Both the position numbers and the translations under genes were made by a program. The notes beneath the pieces were generated by a model. It searched no databases and had not been told where the DNA came from. It worked only from the letters and a program-made list of their open reading frames with translations. From Hoplostethus atlanticus (lineage: Eukaryota > Chordata > Actinopteri > Trachichthyiformes > Trachichthyidae): a stretch of DNA of 64,000 bases. Of the stretch, positions 23,501-37,001 are shown piece by piece (the stretch's first letter is position 1; each line of letters begins with the position of its first letter). The stretch spans positions 9,995,501 through 10,059,500 of the forward strand of contig JAXDDX010000006.1 of assembly GCA_034670405.1 (NCBI GenBank), given 5' to 3'.

Positions 23501-26500
23501 GACGATTTACAAAAATACAAGATATGGTCACTAATAAAAACAGCTACAGCACGTTCAATGTACACATGTAGTGATATTTATATTCCCTATAGTATGTTCT
23601 GCACCATCTCTGTGCTGTTGTCTTGCACCATGTGTGTCAATAAGTACTGTAATACTAACAGATGTGAACATATGTCACAAATGTATCCTGTACATTTATT
23701 GGACTTTATGGGACTTGGTGATTCATCACATTCTGCTGATGTTAAAGAAGAACATGGGATCATCAGACTACCCGACACGACGCCACGGTAGCTATCACAA
23801 CACACAAGCTCAATTGTGGGAGATTATGGATGATGTGTGTGACAGCGTTTTCCACACAAACATCAAATAGGGTGTTTGGCCACCTCAAATCTCCAGAACA
23901 GCTTAAATCCGTGAATAAATCAGTGTCTGGAATTTCAAAACGCGACGAGAAGCTACTATTGTATAAGAAATCCAACCATTCAGTGCTTTCCAGTGGTAAA
24001 CACGGGGGGGGGGCGCCATCGTTAAAATCCCCCATAAATACGCCATAAATACCCAATTAGTTTCATATCTTGTGATCAAGACAACACAGGCACACTGCTA
24101 ATATTTACTATGCTTTTTTAACAGTTTTCCTCATAAATTAAGGATTTTTATTCCAAGAAACACTTCCAAACGGGAAATAATGTGATAAAGGTTATCTTTA
24201 AATGTTTTTATGTTTATTTCAATTAGAGTTATGTTGATCTCTAGGGGGAAAATGAACAAAAAACCCTGTAAAAAAAGCACCCCTGACCATTAAGAGCCAA
24301 TAGGGCCCTTGACTATGGAAGGACTTAATGAACTTTTCATGCTCTCATTATTTTGCCCACTGAGACCTGAGAAAAGCATCATTTAAACAAGAAGGGTTAA
24401 AAACCAATTGATGAGAGTGCTTCGAGTATGCACTAAGTGGCCCCAGAGCACCAACTACAAAACTGCAGTCAAGGGTTTCTAAAGAGAAGGCAACCGAGCC
24501 CCAAATCTGACAGCTGTTCCGCTTTGAAAATCAAACTGAATAAAAGTAAGAGCCAGCAAATCAGGGCAGACATGGATTTGCTGAGGCTGAATAGCTGCTA
24601 AGTTAAATGCCTAGGACTCAGGAGATCAGAGCACCATAGCTAAGGGAAGCTTCATATTACCCCTCAGTCCCAGGAGACTGCTAACCTTTATGGGGTGATT
24701 TAGGCCTATGCGCCATGACAAACACACACTGTCAGGCAGGCACACTGAAGTAGAAAACCTCTGGAAGTTCTTCTTACCGATTCACACTCCCTCAGTTTCT
24801 TTTGGGCGCTGTCAAAGTCAAAGTTCACATAGAGACATTCCACAAACTCTGTGATTGGGTCCTTGTATGTGTAGGACTCCTAGGGAAGAGAGAGAACAGC
24901 CATTATTCAGGGGTTGACTAATTCTTTAAGTCATATAAGGTGAAGGTTATTTTGCTAACATTTAGCTGGCTTACCTGTTGAATGACTTTCACCAAGTCCT
25001 TGAGCACTTGCCTCCGTTTGCGCACATCTTTGTTGGTGATGACTGCAGTGGTAATGTAGCGCAGAATGTGTGGGCACATTGTCTGAATGGCATTCAGGTA
25101 CCTGGAAAAAACACAAAAGGCAGCATACAGTAGCATGATCACTAGGTTGTGCTGAAAATACAGAAAATACAGTTACAATACTGTACAATGCTGTTCAGGA
25201 ATTTGACAATTTGCCACAAATTCTAAATAAGATACTTTGAGGAGAAAAATAAAAACAAAATCAAACTAACAATACAGCAGGGTGGCCTTGTGGTTACACA
25301 GACAGAGTCTAAACTAAAAGTCACAGGTCTGATCCTCCACACAGCCAGTGTGTCCTTGAGCAAGACACTGAACACCTGCTCACTGTAAGAGGCTCTGGAT
25401 GAGAGAATCTTCTACATAATAAAATCCAATAAAATGTGCATTGAAAACACAGAGACTAGAATCTAAGTCACTCACTGAGGCTGGTAGAGGAAGAGGTCGA
25501 TTATATTGTCCCTGCCTTTGGGATGGTTGAAGAACACGAAGAGGGACCAGTGGATGAGCCAGGTCCTCTGCTGGAGAGACTGGAGAGGGGAGCTCACGGA
25601 CTGAGAGGGGGGAAGCACAGAAAGGGTAAACGTTATGAAACGGAGAATTACAAAGACAAATGTTCAAGAAGTGCTTTCATGCAAAATCATAGACATGTTC
25701 GAGGAGTAGGTTCATCCAGAACTGGTGCTCTTTGGCGATCATACTTAGAATTTAATTGTGAAACAAGGAGAACAAGGCATTGGTTTCATTTATTGAGGCA
25801 AACACACATTTCTCCTTAATTGTTTTTTTCCCCTCCTTGCTGTTGGTATTGACCTTCCCTCAAATGAGTTTTAATCTCCTTGTCATGTGATTTCCTACCT
25901 CCAACTAAAATGAATGTTAAAGCATATTTCCTGGTGACTACGTATATTAACTGTACCAGAAAACAAATCAAATCACATTTTATTTGTATAGCCCTTAATC
26001 ACCATTACAGTCTGAAAGGGCTTCACAGTGCCCAACATGTAAAACAATATATGGTTAGTACACGACATCCCCCAGCCTTGGATCCTCAGAGGACAAGGAA
26101 CTCCCAAAAAACTTTTAGGGAAAAATTGGAAGAAACCTCAGGAGGGGGCTACTCAGAGAGGGATCCCCCTACCAGGACGGTTGGGCGTGCAATAGATGCC
26201 GAGTTTGGACAACCAGCGTATACACTATCCATAAAGGTTTACTGTGGGTTTCAATACCATCTTGTTATGTCCTGTTGGATCCACCTTCTCATTTTTCTAT
26301 ACATCCCTACTCTACTACCTGATGAAGCTAGCCAAATGTTGATTACATCTATCAAGACAGCTAACAAAACAACAAATACAAGCTTATTGGGTTTTCTAAG
26401 TATTTATCAGGAGAGTCTCTTACATTGTTGTCAATCGTCTCCCTTAGTCGCGTGAGGTCCTCCATAGCTGCCTCCCAGTTCTGCATCAGGATCTCAGAGG

Positions 26501-28722
26501 CCAGCTTCCCCCACAAAGAGCTCAAGGCATTCCTGTCGGTTGAGGGAACCTGAGACAAGACCAACAAACTGAGTCTATACTGATCAAAAGACAATGAGTA
26601 AAAGTGAAAATAAAAAGAATGGGCTATTCAATCCAATGTGGCTTGTGTAGATCAAATGCGAGCGGTGGTTATTCTTACCAGCACGCGGAAGAAGTAGAGG
26701 TACTCTGCAGCCCCGGAGTAGTTACCACACTCATACTGGAACTTGGCATACCTGTACAGAGTGTCCAGGTACTCTTGGCGAAACTGAGAAACGAGGACAC
26801 AAGGAACTTTATTAACCAAGAAAAACATACAGCAAGGGTAGAAAATGAACAGCAACCAGATAGATGCTGGTAAATTTGGCTGGGAGGTTTTCCTATTCTA
26901 CTGGCAATTTGGCTGGTAAAGGGTTTGTTATTAAAGGCTAGGTTAGATATAAAGGGCTATAATGCAAGTGCACTACTCCACCTTTTTTACAAACTGCCAG
27001 CTCCTTTTTTACATGAGAGTCAATGGGAAGCAGCTGCAAGGCTGTTTGAAAGTGGCTGCTTTGGAAAGGCGCTGCGCCTGGCATCTTTTTTCGGCAGAGC
27101 ACAGCACATTCTCAAGTTGAAAACACATGATGTCCCTTTTTTGTAAACTGACTAATCACAAGGAAAAAGTGGGGTTTCACTGTACAAAGTACTGGTAGAA
27201 GAGTTGGTAGTAGTTATTACTACATTTACTATACTATATTTATTATAAAGAGGAATAAACTAGAACAGTACCTGTTACTGTTTGCTTATCATTTTGGAAA
27301 CAAAATGCACATCTCATAACTCGCTCTCTCAAGTGGAATAGTGTGCACATACTGTAATATTGCAACCTTACATTGTGTTTCTCCGACAGGTAGTCAAAGA
27401 GCATCCTCCCATCTCTGAGGAGAAACAAAACAAATGGATCAACTGATGTAAAAGCAGTCAGATGAGCTTTTTACACTCTAACACCTACTTTCACAACTGT
27501 CACTGAATTCTGAATGTCAGTGCTGTATGCACTGCACTTGAGAAGATGCATTTCTGACCTCGTGGACTGCATCTGCCGGGTGGTCTCTGGGTCTTCAAAC
27601 ATCTTAACAATCGGCTCTGTCTCTGACTGTAGCTGCTTCAGTTGGGCCACCACAGTTGTCCTCTTCTCCCTCAAAGCTGAAAGAGGAAATGTTCTCCCAT
27701 TAATACACTGCTGTTACATTAGTGGCAGTAAAGTCTATGTGAAGGGGGAAACACCTTATCCCAATGGTTAACAACAGGAAATAATCTGGCAGCGTGGCAC
27801 GATACATTTAGTGACATTTTTAAAGTAGAACCTTCATACTTACTAAGGCAGGTGGAAAATCAAAAGCGGCTAACACCAAATGCTGATGAATTGTCCATCA
27901 ACCTTTGTCTGGCAGGAAACAAGCCACTGTCCAGATGGAAGCCCTACTCTGTTTAGGCTGATAAAATAGCTCAAGTGGCTGGTTAATGTTGGGATTTCAC
28001 AGGCACTGTGGCTACATGATGGAAAGGCTAGTGACTGTTCTCCACGTCTATCCCCAATAATTTGACTGGATAGTGTAAGGATTATTTGATCTTGTAACTA
28101 ATAAGTGTACTGGTTATGTCATATATGTGGAATACAAACAAATTGTTATCGGGTGCTTTCTTACTGTGAGGGATTTCCTTGTCTGGGTACAGGTTTTTGT
28201 ACACATCCATGGCGAAATCCACCATGTTGGTTTCGCTGAGGAGATCCAACTTCCCCTGAAGGAGTTCCTTTTCATTGTAGATCTGTTAGAGTTAAAGAAG
28301 AACTTAGGATTTAGATGTTTAGTTGCCTTTTGTACATAGACTACATCTGAGCCAGTTAAGAGGATAACGTTGGACGACTAAATTAACTAGGAAAATAGCC
28401 CTGAAAATACACCAAATTATCAGGAATCTGTCAGTCATAATTATAATTAAGATACACCATAATGTATAGATTGTTTACACGGTCAGCAGCAGCTAATTAC
28501 TAGCAGGTTAGCTAACGTTACTGCTAGCTAGCTATCCCGGCCATGGCGGATCGAGGTGTTCTCAGGTATAAAAGTCCAGTGATAAATAGCTACATTATAT
28601 TTTGTCGTTACACAATAGTAAAAACGTTGTACCTCTTTCACAGACAGAAACTCCAAGAGAGGAAAAACCAAATGCCGGTCCAGAAAATGCGCTATTCTAG
28701 TTGTCAAATCGTAGTCCGCCAT
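20576..28722 (-). CDS. eif3e: Eukaryotic translation initiation factor 3 subunit E
   Basis: eIF3e is a core subunit of the cytoplasmic eIF3 complex that brings mRNA to the 43S ribosome; it has a C-terminal PCI/winged-helix region. Thirteen minus-strand exons, all GT-AG and in phase: 28633-28722, 28165-28282, 27559-27676, 27372-27414, 26679-26783, 26424-26549, 25476-25600, 24975-25101, 24778-24879, 22783-22892, 22565-22667, 22123-22257 and 20576-20614. They total 1341 nt, 446 codons plus stop, against about 445 in human. The protein starts [20 protein letters not shown] and ends [10 protein letters not shown]. Family landmarks include [55 protein letters not shown] and [20 protein letters not shown]. 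The one defect is an in-frame TGA at codon 366 (22634-22636), in MTP*EAERW where the family has two Glu. This is a sequence error, a null allele or an early pseudogene; everything else is intact. Intron 12 holds a Tc1 remnant. Confidence 0.95.
20669..21118 (+). mobile_element. Decayed Tc1/mariner transposon, internally deleted
   Basis: About 450 bp bounded by inverted ends CACTACATGGCCAAAAGTA (20669-20687) and, in reverse complement, CACTACATGGCCAAAGGTA (21099-21117). The interior keeps a degraded Tc1 transposase segment: gacctcaaccccatccaaca gives DLNPIQ, and a one-base shift then gives LWDELER, the conserved DLNPIEHLWDELE motif around the last catalytic region. Frameshifts and the small size make it non-functional. 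It sits in intron 12 of eif3e, antisense to the gene. Confidence 0.8.
22634..22636 (-). other. eif3e: In-frame TGA inside eif3e exon 11
   Basis: Exon 11 reads ATG ACG CCC TGA GAG GCG GAG AGG on the minus strand. The family sequence is MTPEEAER, so TGA stands where the first Glu codon belongs. The frame is correct on both sides. The same 15 bases could arise from ACG CCT GAG GAG GCG by gaining one C and losing one G, which suggests paired indels or sequencing slips rather than one point mutation. As written it removes the last 81 residues, including the end of the PCI/winged-helix region. Confidence 0.9.
25283..25420 (+). mobile_element. tRNA-derived SINE
   Basis: It starts gggtggccttgtggttacac and includes a B-box-like 'aggtctgatcctc'. 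It continues gtccttgagcaagacactga and ends ctctggatgagag. This order (tRNA-like head, then an L2-type tail with 'cttgagcaaggcac' and 'gctctggataagag') is typical of teleost SINEs. It lies in eif3e intron 7, antisense to the gene. Confidence 0.65.
25960..26235 (+). mobile_element. Teleost dispersed repeat in eif3e intron 6
   Basis: Carries the ordered words attttatttgtatagccctt, aagggcttcacagtgccc, cctcagaggacaaggaactc, gaagaaacctcaggaggggg and ccaggacgg. I recall this order from an abundant fish interspersed repeat of uncertain class. A 191-codon plus frame overlapping it is spurious. Confidence 0.5.
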
Positions 28723-28727
28723 CTTGG
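28714..28727 (-). promoter_or_regulatory. eif3e: YY1-type motif over the eif3e start codon
   Basis: The minus strand reads CCAAGATGGCGGAC across the initiator ATG. AAGATGGCGG is the known YY1 core, which often overlaps the first codons of housekeeping genes near their transcription starts. The A at -3 and G at +4 also make a good initiation context. Binding is inferred, not shown. Confidence 0.5.
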
Positions 28728-28992
28728 CCGGATTCAAAAATAACTTTATTAACACATTAAGCTCAGACAAAACAGAGTCTCGCTCGCTTGTCTCGCTGCA
28801 GGGATGGTTAGCTTGTAGCCCTACATGATTTCTGACTGAGCCCCCGCAAGCTGCTTAGTGATGTAACTTTAACTTTTGTAACTTTTGGTAAATAGAAAAA
28901 CTTATAGAAAAACAAACATAACCAGGTAACTAAATAAGTAGGTTAGTTAATTCCATATGAATAAATACATAAATTGAGAAATAGAAAATAAA

Positions 28993-29021
28993 GAGATAGA
29001 TAGATAGATAGATAGATAGAG
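28993..29021. repeat. (GATA)n microsatellite
   Basis: About six GATA units upstream of eif3e. Confidence 0.9.
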
Positions 29022-29557
29022 AGACAAATAATTTTTAGGTGAAACATATGGACGCAAGGATACTCTTGACACGTTTGACATTTAAACAGACCTGGGTGAG
29101 TGTCTGCTGTTTTCTTATGCTCTTTCGGGTCTGAAGAGGCATTGGTCTGGCAGGTAACAGCTGTCGCCTCAGCAGGGACGGAGGTCAGAGGTCAGAGGTG
29201 CAGCATCACTGAGAAGGAAGAAGCACCCGGTGATATCACCAGTTGAATTCAGCATATTATCACTGATCACAGTCTCAGTGGTCGTGGAGGAAGATCCATT
29301 CTGTTGAAGAGTACCAGCAGGTGAGGTGTCATCGGTCGTATCCAGACCCAGGCTCTTGATTTCAACAACAATTTCTTTGTTGTTCTGCCGAAATCAACCA
29401 AACATCTGTGATGGGAGGAGAGCGCTTGATCACCCCGGTGACATACAACACTCAGCCACTCACACAGATTAAGTGGCTAGTGAATGGTGCTGCCTGTCTG
29501 ACGGTGCTGTAGATTTATGACGGCGTAGCCTGATGGCCTCTATAGTCACATCTGAAA

Positions 29558-29595
29558 TGGGCTTCTGTATGGATGCTCACCCTGGATTATGGCAC
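29558..29595 (+). repeat. 38-bp dispersed repeat, copy 2
   Basis: Matches 8432-8469 at 34 of 38 positions, and lies directly before the 42-bp tandem array. Confidence 0.7.
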
Positions 29596-29616
29596 ATATG
29601 AAAGCTACATAAAAAG

Positions 29617-29848
29617 TCCAAGGCCTTGTTTAAACCTGAGGACCTGGAGCCGACAGAGTCCAGGGCCTTGTTTAAACCTGAGGACCTGGAGCCGGCAGAG
29701 TCCAAGGCCTTGTTTAAACCTGAGGACCTGGAGCCAACAGAGTCCAAGGCCTTGTTTAAACCTGAGGACCTGGAGCCGACAGAGTCCAGGGCCTTGTTTA
29801 AACCTGAAGACCTGGAGCCGACAGAGTCCAAGGCCTTGTTTAGACCTC
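29617..29848. repeat. 42-bp tandem repeat, about 5.5 copies
   Basis: The unit begins tccaaggccttgtttaaacc and continues tgaggacctggagccgacagag. Copies differ by single bases. Because 42 is a multiple of three, 14-residue repeats (FKPEDLEPTESKAL) stay open in more than one frame on each strand. The context offers no start, splice or codon evidence for a protein. Confidence 0.9.
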
Positions 29849-30632
29849 ATAGATGCAGGCATCTCCAGGTCAGCCAACCAGGACAGTCCCAGACCACTTT
29901 CTCAGATTGGAGTTTTAGTTAGACAAACATTTCACTGGTTGAATGAAACCTCAGTGGGCGGAGCCAAAGAACCACATTGTTTGGAGCACAAGTTAGCTAA
30001 CTGGCAAACATGAATGGCAAAGAAGGATATAAAATATAAGGAAAAAGTATGACTAGTTTGAACTTGTAAGCTACGCTAACTAGCTAACCTAGATAACTTA
30101 GTATGGCTGGACACAGAGCTAGGCTACATAATACTAGCTAGCTTGTCTCTTAGCCCTTGCCTTTTTCACGGGGCTTCAGTCTAACTTTACTTTGCAAGAA
30201 AAACTGTAGTTGTTTGGCTCCACCCACTGAGGTTTACCTCAATCAGTTAGATCATTTATGGCTCAGAAAAAATCTGGACCGGCTGCGATAATCTAGACAG
30301 GAAACTGAATGAGGCCCATCCTCCCCTCCCCCAGCAGCTATCATCGACGAGCCCTAGAGGAAGTACCTAATCCCCATCCACTCCAGCAGAGCCGCTCGAT
30401 GGCCATCAAAGACTGTGCTTGTGCTGGACGGCTCACAGGTGTGAATGTATGTATGATGAGTTAAATAAAGGTACGTCAAGAAACTGATAATAGGTTTGTC
30501 TTGTATGACTCAAAAACTGCTTGTAGGAGCCGTTTTCTTTATTTGATACTGTAACACTGAAAACCTAGCCTGGAATAAATGTCTTCCTCTCTTGCACACA
30601 TCTCCATCTTTCTGTTCCCCCTCCTTCTTGTG

Positions 30633-30636
<4 letters not shown>

Positions 30637-30721
<85 letters not shown>
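30637..30721. repeat. (CT)n microsatellite, about 85 bp
   Basis: Uninterrupted CT run. Confidence 0.95.
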
Positions 30722-30726
<5 letters not shown>

Positions 30727-33700
30727 TTCCAGGCGGTTAGTGACATCACAGGACACTTCCAGGCCTCAGTCTCAGCGGCTGGCTGCCTTCCACAACTTCT
30801 TTTATAGGAACAGGAGCCAGCTGGATGTGAAGAGCCTCGGATGACAAGCCAGGGACATAATACAACCACAAGAGTAAGGACGAAAATGAAACAGTACACC
30901 AACTGATATAGAACAGTTATCTATTGGGGGGAGGAAAGTAATATTGCGCAATAATACCCTTCTTGGATGATCACTAAAATTCAGTGTCCTGTTGTATGAT
31001 CAATCTTTTACCTCGTTATATAACATGAGGGAAGCACAACCAATGAGGATCACAAGTGTCTCAGCAGATGAGACGCGATGAATCTTCATGCTGTGCCGAT
31101 AAACCTGTGGCAGTAACGTCTACCGGGGGGAGGAGTCAGAGGAGCTAGTCAGAAGCCCTACTTCAAATTCAGTTTTCAAAGCAGTCACTGTTGCATGATT
31201 TTCTTTTTCTACTTTGTGTGTGTCCGTACAAACAAGACGAGCTATGACTGTAACTCTGTGGCTTGTTAGGCGTGCTGGTGCTGCTGCGGTCGCCAGGCAA
31301 CAGTGGCAAGATGTTTCCTCCACAGTGTCCAGTCCTATATATATGAGGCTGCCCATAACCTGCAGTAATCTGGTATACTAATCTGGTGGCTGCTGTCTGG
31401 TCAGCACCTTTTGATTGGGTGCGAGCGCCTTACTTACCAGGGTGTGGTTGGAGTGGAGAAGCTGCATTTCATTTCATTTCTGCATTTAAACTTTATAATA
31501 AAGACTATTTGATTTTACCTGCCAGCAAATGCATCACGGAAGGATTTGATACGCCATACTCCAAGGTGAAATAAGACAGAAAATAATTCTAGATGCTCTA
31601 GATTAGGTGCTGTCTGCCATCTAATCTACAGGTCAATACTTACATGGTTTTCCAGACGCGTACAGCAGTGGGTGGCTGCTTTGTTTTTTTATTTGTGTGT
31701 TTGTTTGTTTCTTAATTTAACAGTGACACTGGGCAATTACTGAATTGTTAGTCTTCATCTGTAGTGCAAAGTGACACAGATTACAGGAAAACAGCAACAT
31801 TCACATTAATGTACAAGTTCATTCACAAAAATGAACACGGTGAAATAGGACTGCAACATACAAAACACTACAAACTGTGAGTGTGAACATATGTGTGAAT
31901 GTGTGGATGTGAGGGTGGAAAACGACGGCGTTGCAGGGGAATGAGGAAAATGCATTAAAAAGGTGTGATATTTGTAACGGCAAAGCCTTCAAATCACATA
32001 TAGAGTTCACATGTAGACTCAGCAGATCTGTCTTCCCCAGAGAGGCTCACGTGGAAAGGACAGATGAGGCAGTTGAACTTAAAGAGAGGGAAGCCACAGC
32101 TGACATGCTCTTCTCTGCCTCGGGGAAAGGCATTTTGCCCTCCCTCATTACAAGCAGCGTAAATTAACTGAGCTCCTTGAGCGAGTCTGCGTATCCAGTC
32201 CATGCGTCCATGCACTTATTTGCACTTCAGAGTTGAGGCGTGTGAGGGAATCGTGTGTTTCGGGAGTTGGAAAAGGAGTTCTCAGCTCACAACGTGCCTC
32301 CTTCACAAACACTGTGTCTATAAAGTGTGCAATTATTTTCTTGAAGACAATTAAGTACTTACATAAGTTTGAAATGACCATTGCCGTATCCCTAATGCCT
32401 ATCCATGCCTCTCAAAACGATGCTGTCAAACCTGCTGCAAGACCTGAACGTGGTGTATGTGTGCAGAGCATTTCATACTCAACATGAAAATGGAAGTTAG
32501 TCCTATGTGAGGTCTTGAATGCATGCACGCGATATCAACACAGTGTTTTCCTCTATACATATAATAGGTGTGCTCAAATTATTGCAGGGTTTCAATACGT
32601 CAGGTTGACACTGGCATTCTGTATTGTGTTGGCTCCACCGTCATTCAGATCTGTGCATTCTAGCTCAAGGCTCCTTTTCCTGTGTGTACTATGTATACTT
32701 CAAGGTTGCAATGCTGAGATAAGGACGTATGTGGTAAGACCCACATCAACCGGAGCTTAATGAAGGTCTGAATGGTGCTCTTAGTGAATTTGGGCCTCGT
32801 TATCTTTACGTAATGGCTTACTCATCGTGTTTTAAGCTCTCAGCGTCTCTCTGAAATGACCCTCAGGTTTTCCGACGTCTCATGCTCCTCTGAGATTTTA
32901 TTTTACAGCATAAATACAACAAATCTAATCCGCAGAAACCGGTTCAGAGGCATTATTGATGACATTAGAAGCAATATGACGGTATTAAATATCCCTTGTT
33001 TTTCATTTTCCAAGTACGTGAAAGAAACAGGCACCACTGTCTCACCATTTAGAGTGACTTTGTAAACAATGCGATGAAAAGACCAAAATAACTAACGACA
33101 GAGTAAGCCGTCACAAGGACTTTTTATTTCTGTCTCCAGGTGGAGGAGGGGTTAACCCGTCAAAATAAAGCTTTCTGACATCTCTGCTATAAACACTCGG
33201 CTAATTATCCCAATAAACCTGACAGAGATCATCCTACACGGAAAATGCTTAGGAGACAAATGTGTTTTGACTGGGCTGATGATATAGACGTGCAGTATAT
33301 AAGGATATGTAATATGCATTTTGCAATTACTCTGCCAGAGGAAGCACGTCGGAGGAAAGAGCAACGGGATCATCTGCATCACAAGGGATTCAAAGGCAGC
33401 AACCTGCGACTGAATGAGGTCTGTGAAGTTTCCTGCTCGTTATTTTCTGTGTACGGGAGGAGAGGGAGTGTTGTCAAGCACATACATGTCACATACATCA
33501 GTTGCCATCTGTCTGTTTGACTCACTTTGGTTTGATCTGGTTTGAGTGACAACTGGCGTAATTCACCTAAAGATCATGTCGGGGTTTGGGCATACAAACT
33601 GGAACAGCAACAAAGAGCCTGGAGCACGAGGCACAACTCTTCATTAAATGAGACCCTATAGCTATAATAAGGAACTGTAATGATTAAAAATAAGATGCAA

Positions 33701-36700
33701 TTTGTTTCAAGATACTTTTAGAAGCAGTATTTTTCTATTTCAAATGACTCAAATTACAGTATATTACTGTACATTACAAATTAAAATATTGTCAAGCTGT
33801 TTGATGAACTTATTGCCTGTCTACAGCTAAGAAGAGAAAAACAATTAACAGGTGTGCCTGCTGCTACCTGGAGGCATGGAGCCAGCTAGTTAGCACCTTG
33901 GTGAGTTCATACAGTCATACAACATTACAAGCTTCTCCAGCAAAGATTACATCCCAACAAAAATCAATCACACACAGACAAGTAGCCAATTTGTTCAAAA
34001 TATCCAACTTTGGCGGTGCTAATCTGTAGCACCATCACCAGTATTGGTTTGTTCCTCACTGATACACTTCCTGTGCTTTGCCTACGGTAATTAGTGGCCA
34101 CAGGAAGCCCCACAGACTGTTTGGAGCTGTTGAGGTGTCTACTGAGAGAAAGCCATTAAAGTCATGTTTGAACTGTACATAGTCTTTCAGTGGACAAATT
34201 TCTCCTAAAAAAAAGTTGCTTCAAGTCAAAAGAATGACAGATTTTAAGTTTTTTGATTGCATTTTTTGCATTTTTGTAAATATAAATTCTAGATATTTTA
34301 TTTATTTTTTTAAATTAAATTGATTTCTTGACACTATATTTTTTTATACTTTTAATGTGCAAATATTTGTAATTTGTAACCAGATACATTTTACTGTATT
34401 TCTGCCCAGTAATACATGTTTAGCTTTCTCTCTGCTAGGGATGAGAGGACAGCTGCAGTCAATGTTTAATTGCAGACACCAAAGCAACAAGTGTCGACTT
34501 CCCGGCAACTGTACTCGGGAGCAGCACATGAAAAGAAAAGACCTTGTAGCGTCCAGGAATCAGGAATATAAGGATATCGATCGTGGTAGACGGGCACAGA
34601 CAGAATAAGAGCAATCAATGCTTATGAAAAAGCCTCTTATAGTGGTTGATAAGAAAAGATTGCACTCAATTGATTCCCTCCAAATAAAGACTGTGACTGC
34701 AAGCCCCTCCAAGGCTTTTTGTCTTCGTCTGCTGCTGAACTACCAGGGGAATGTAGTCGAACCCTCCTGAAGATTTGGCTTCAGTCTTAAAAAACAACTT
34801 ACATGGAATTAGTATTCTGTACGAACCTTTTATGTTCTTGCCCAGGTATCGGCGCAGATATGGAAACCTGGCATGCAGGATAAACTGCGGCATAAATCAG
34901 AAACAAGGGAAGCAAACCTGTCCTGCTGTGAGATTAATTCTCCCCCCACTTCACCCCCAAAGTGCTAGAATCACACAGTGAGTGGTTATATGAGTCTTTC
35001 CTCAGATAGAGGCTTGCATGCTCAAGTGTCTCGGTGGCATTCTGCATTTTGTGTGTTTGCGACTAAAAGAAACTGAAGAAATTGGAACGGCATCGGTATA
35101 AACATGACATACTGTACCTATAAACCTCCCTCTTCTTGTTTCCGGAGCCCTATCAACCTGATTCATGCTTTAATCATTTATTTACAGTGATATTTTGGTG
35201 CTTTTTTACACTTTGTATTACGCGTGCCTCCATTTTCATGAACTGCCCCCCACTGACAGCAGCATCCCCCGAGGATCCGTGGCCATTTCCAGCATTCCAG
35301 CGTTGCTCTCTCTTTCTTTACGACTCTCCAAAATCAATGCTCTAATATGCATGATACAAGCTCAACACGAGCACAACACCTACAAGTAGTCACAGTTTGC
35401 CTACGTGCTGCGAATGCACAAGTCTGACCAAGTCTGATTGCTCGTTCACAGCAAGTTATCATCGTCTACGTCTGTGGTTTCTGTGTGTAGAAGAATGATT
35501 TTTACACTTCAGGTGCAGGTGAACTAGCCTGAACAGCCTGAACACAGCTCCCTACGACGGCTAATGTCGGTCATCGACTTTTCAAATATTTCTTGACATC
35601 AACGTCGATCAACCAGGTAGTTCTGCTGAGATTTTTCCGAGAGAAGCCCGGCCAAGGTCTACATCTGCAGTATGCATAAAAGAGCTAAAGCTGGAAATTG
35701 CTGTGCTACAGTGAAAACCTGCTGCAAGTAGTTGGTTCAGCATTTCAGAAGAAATGATGTTTGATCTAAACAGAGGGGAAGTCTGCAGAGAAAGTATTTT
35801 TCTGCAAAAGAGAATATTCTACAGCAGGGCGTATTGTCACAGCACCTGACACACTTGCTCACTGTGTGCAGCTCAAAGCCATTTTTTTTTCCCATGTATA
35901 ATACGGTGAGCGTGTAAAAGTCACTCACACACACCATGAAAGAAGAAGAAAAGCATCCTATAACTCCCTTGCAAGAGAGCCTCACCATAGGCACACAGGC
36001 GTTTCTCCGTAGCAACAGGCTGACCCTGTTTCTATGGTTATGGTGTCCTTTCTGTTTTCCTCCCAGGACAGCGATGGCAAAAAAAAAGGGACATGTGGGG
36101 GCGCCGTTCAACCTACAGCAGCCGGTTCACTTCGGCACTGCGAACAGGGGGGGGAAGCTGTTAAACATGATCAGTGAGCGCCTGACACCTAGCTGGCTCT
36201 TCCTCCCGGGATGTTAAAGGGTTATGTCGAGTTCAACGGGGATGATTCAGCCCTTAAACTGATCGGTGAATACCTCCGCGTAGTCGACTTTTCTCCACCC
36301 TAGTGCACCATGTCAACACGCAGCCTACAGGTATAAGCACCTCTGCAAATACCTTTAAGCTCCCAAACCCTTCTCCTCTTTTTTTTTTTTAAAGTTTACA
36401 CAAAAAGTCAGTTTGTGCCGGATTTCATTCAAAACCTCTGGATGGTGATTCGGTTTCCAAGTTGTTTATGCACTTGTTTCCTTTGTCTCAGCTGAGGTTG
36501 TCTTCAGTCACTCCTTCCTGGGAGCTGTGGCTGAGTCGGCCTGCTGTTGCTATGCAACAATCTGAGTAACGAGGATCATTATTGAGTAAGCCATTAACTT
36601 AAGGCTATAGTTCAAGAGAGGCATTTTAAACCGGGAGACAAGATCCTACTTCTAATTTACCAAGCCAACAGAATCTTCAGGAGTGTACGATATGAGATTA

Positions 36701-36981
36701 TACTGGGAGAGCGTTTTGTTTCTTCTCCAGGTTATGTCACTCAGACTGTGGTTATGACAGCTGATGATGAGTGGCTGTCAGGCGTTGATGTAAAGCGTCG
36801 CCACCGTGCGTTTCTACTTCCTGGTCCCCCGTGTCCACGGCCACACCCCAGCTCTTGACCCCGAGTGACCCCTGCAGCAATCCAATTCCATTTCCTGCTG
36901 CCAGCTGCCCTGAATGATTACTCTGACTAACTCCATTCATGGGAGGGGGGGGGGAAGCGGTGGGGGCTGTAGGCTGAGTGT

Positions 36982-37001
36982 GTGTGTGTGTGTGTGTGTG
37001 T
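36982..37001. repeat. Short (GT)n run
   Basis: About ten GT units just after a G-rich tract (36942-36966). Confidence 0.85.

Noticed and set aside
28543-28743. Plus-strand frame starting MADRG opposite eif3e exon 1
   Set aside because: It is the antisense of exon 1 and intron 1; no recognisable domain.
29577-30013. Repeat-protein frames (FKPEDLEPTESKAL and others)
   Set aside because: Open in more than one frame on each strand because the 42-bp unit is a multiple of three; no gene context.
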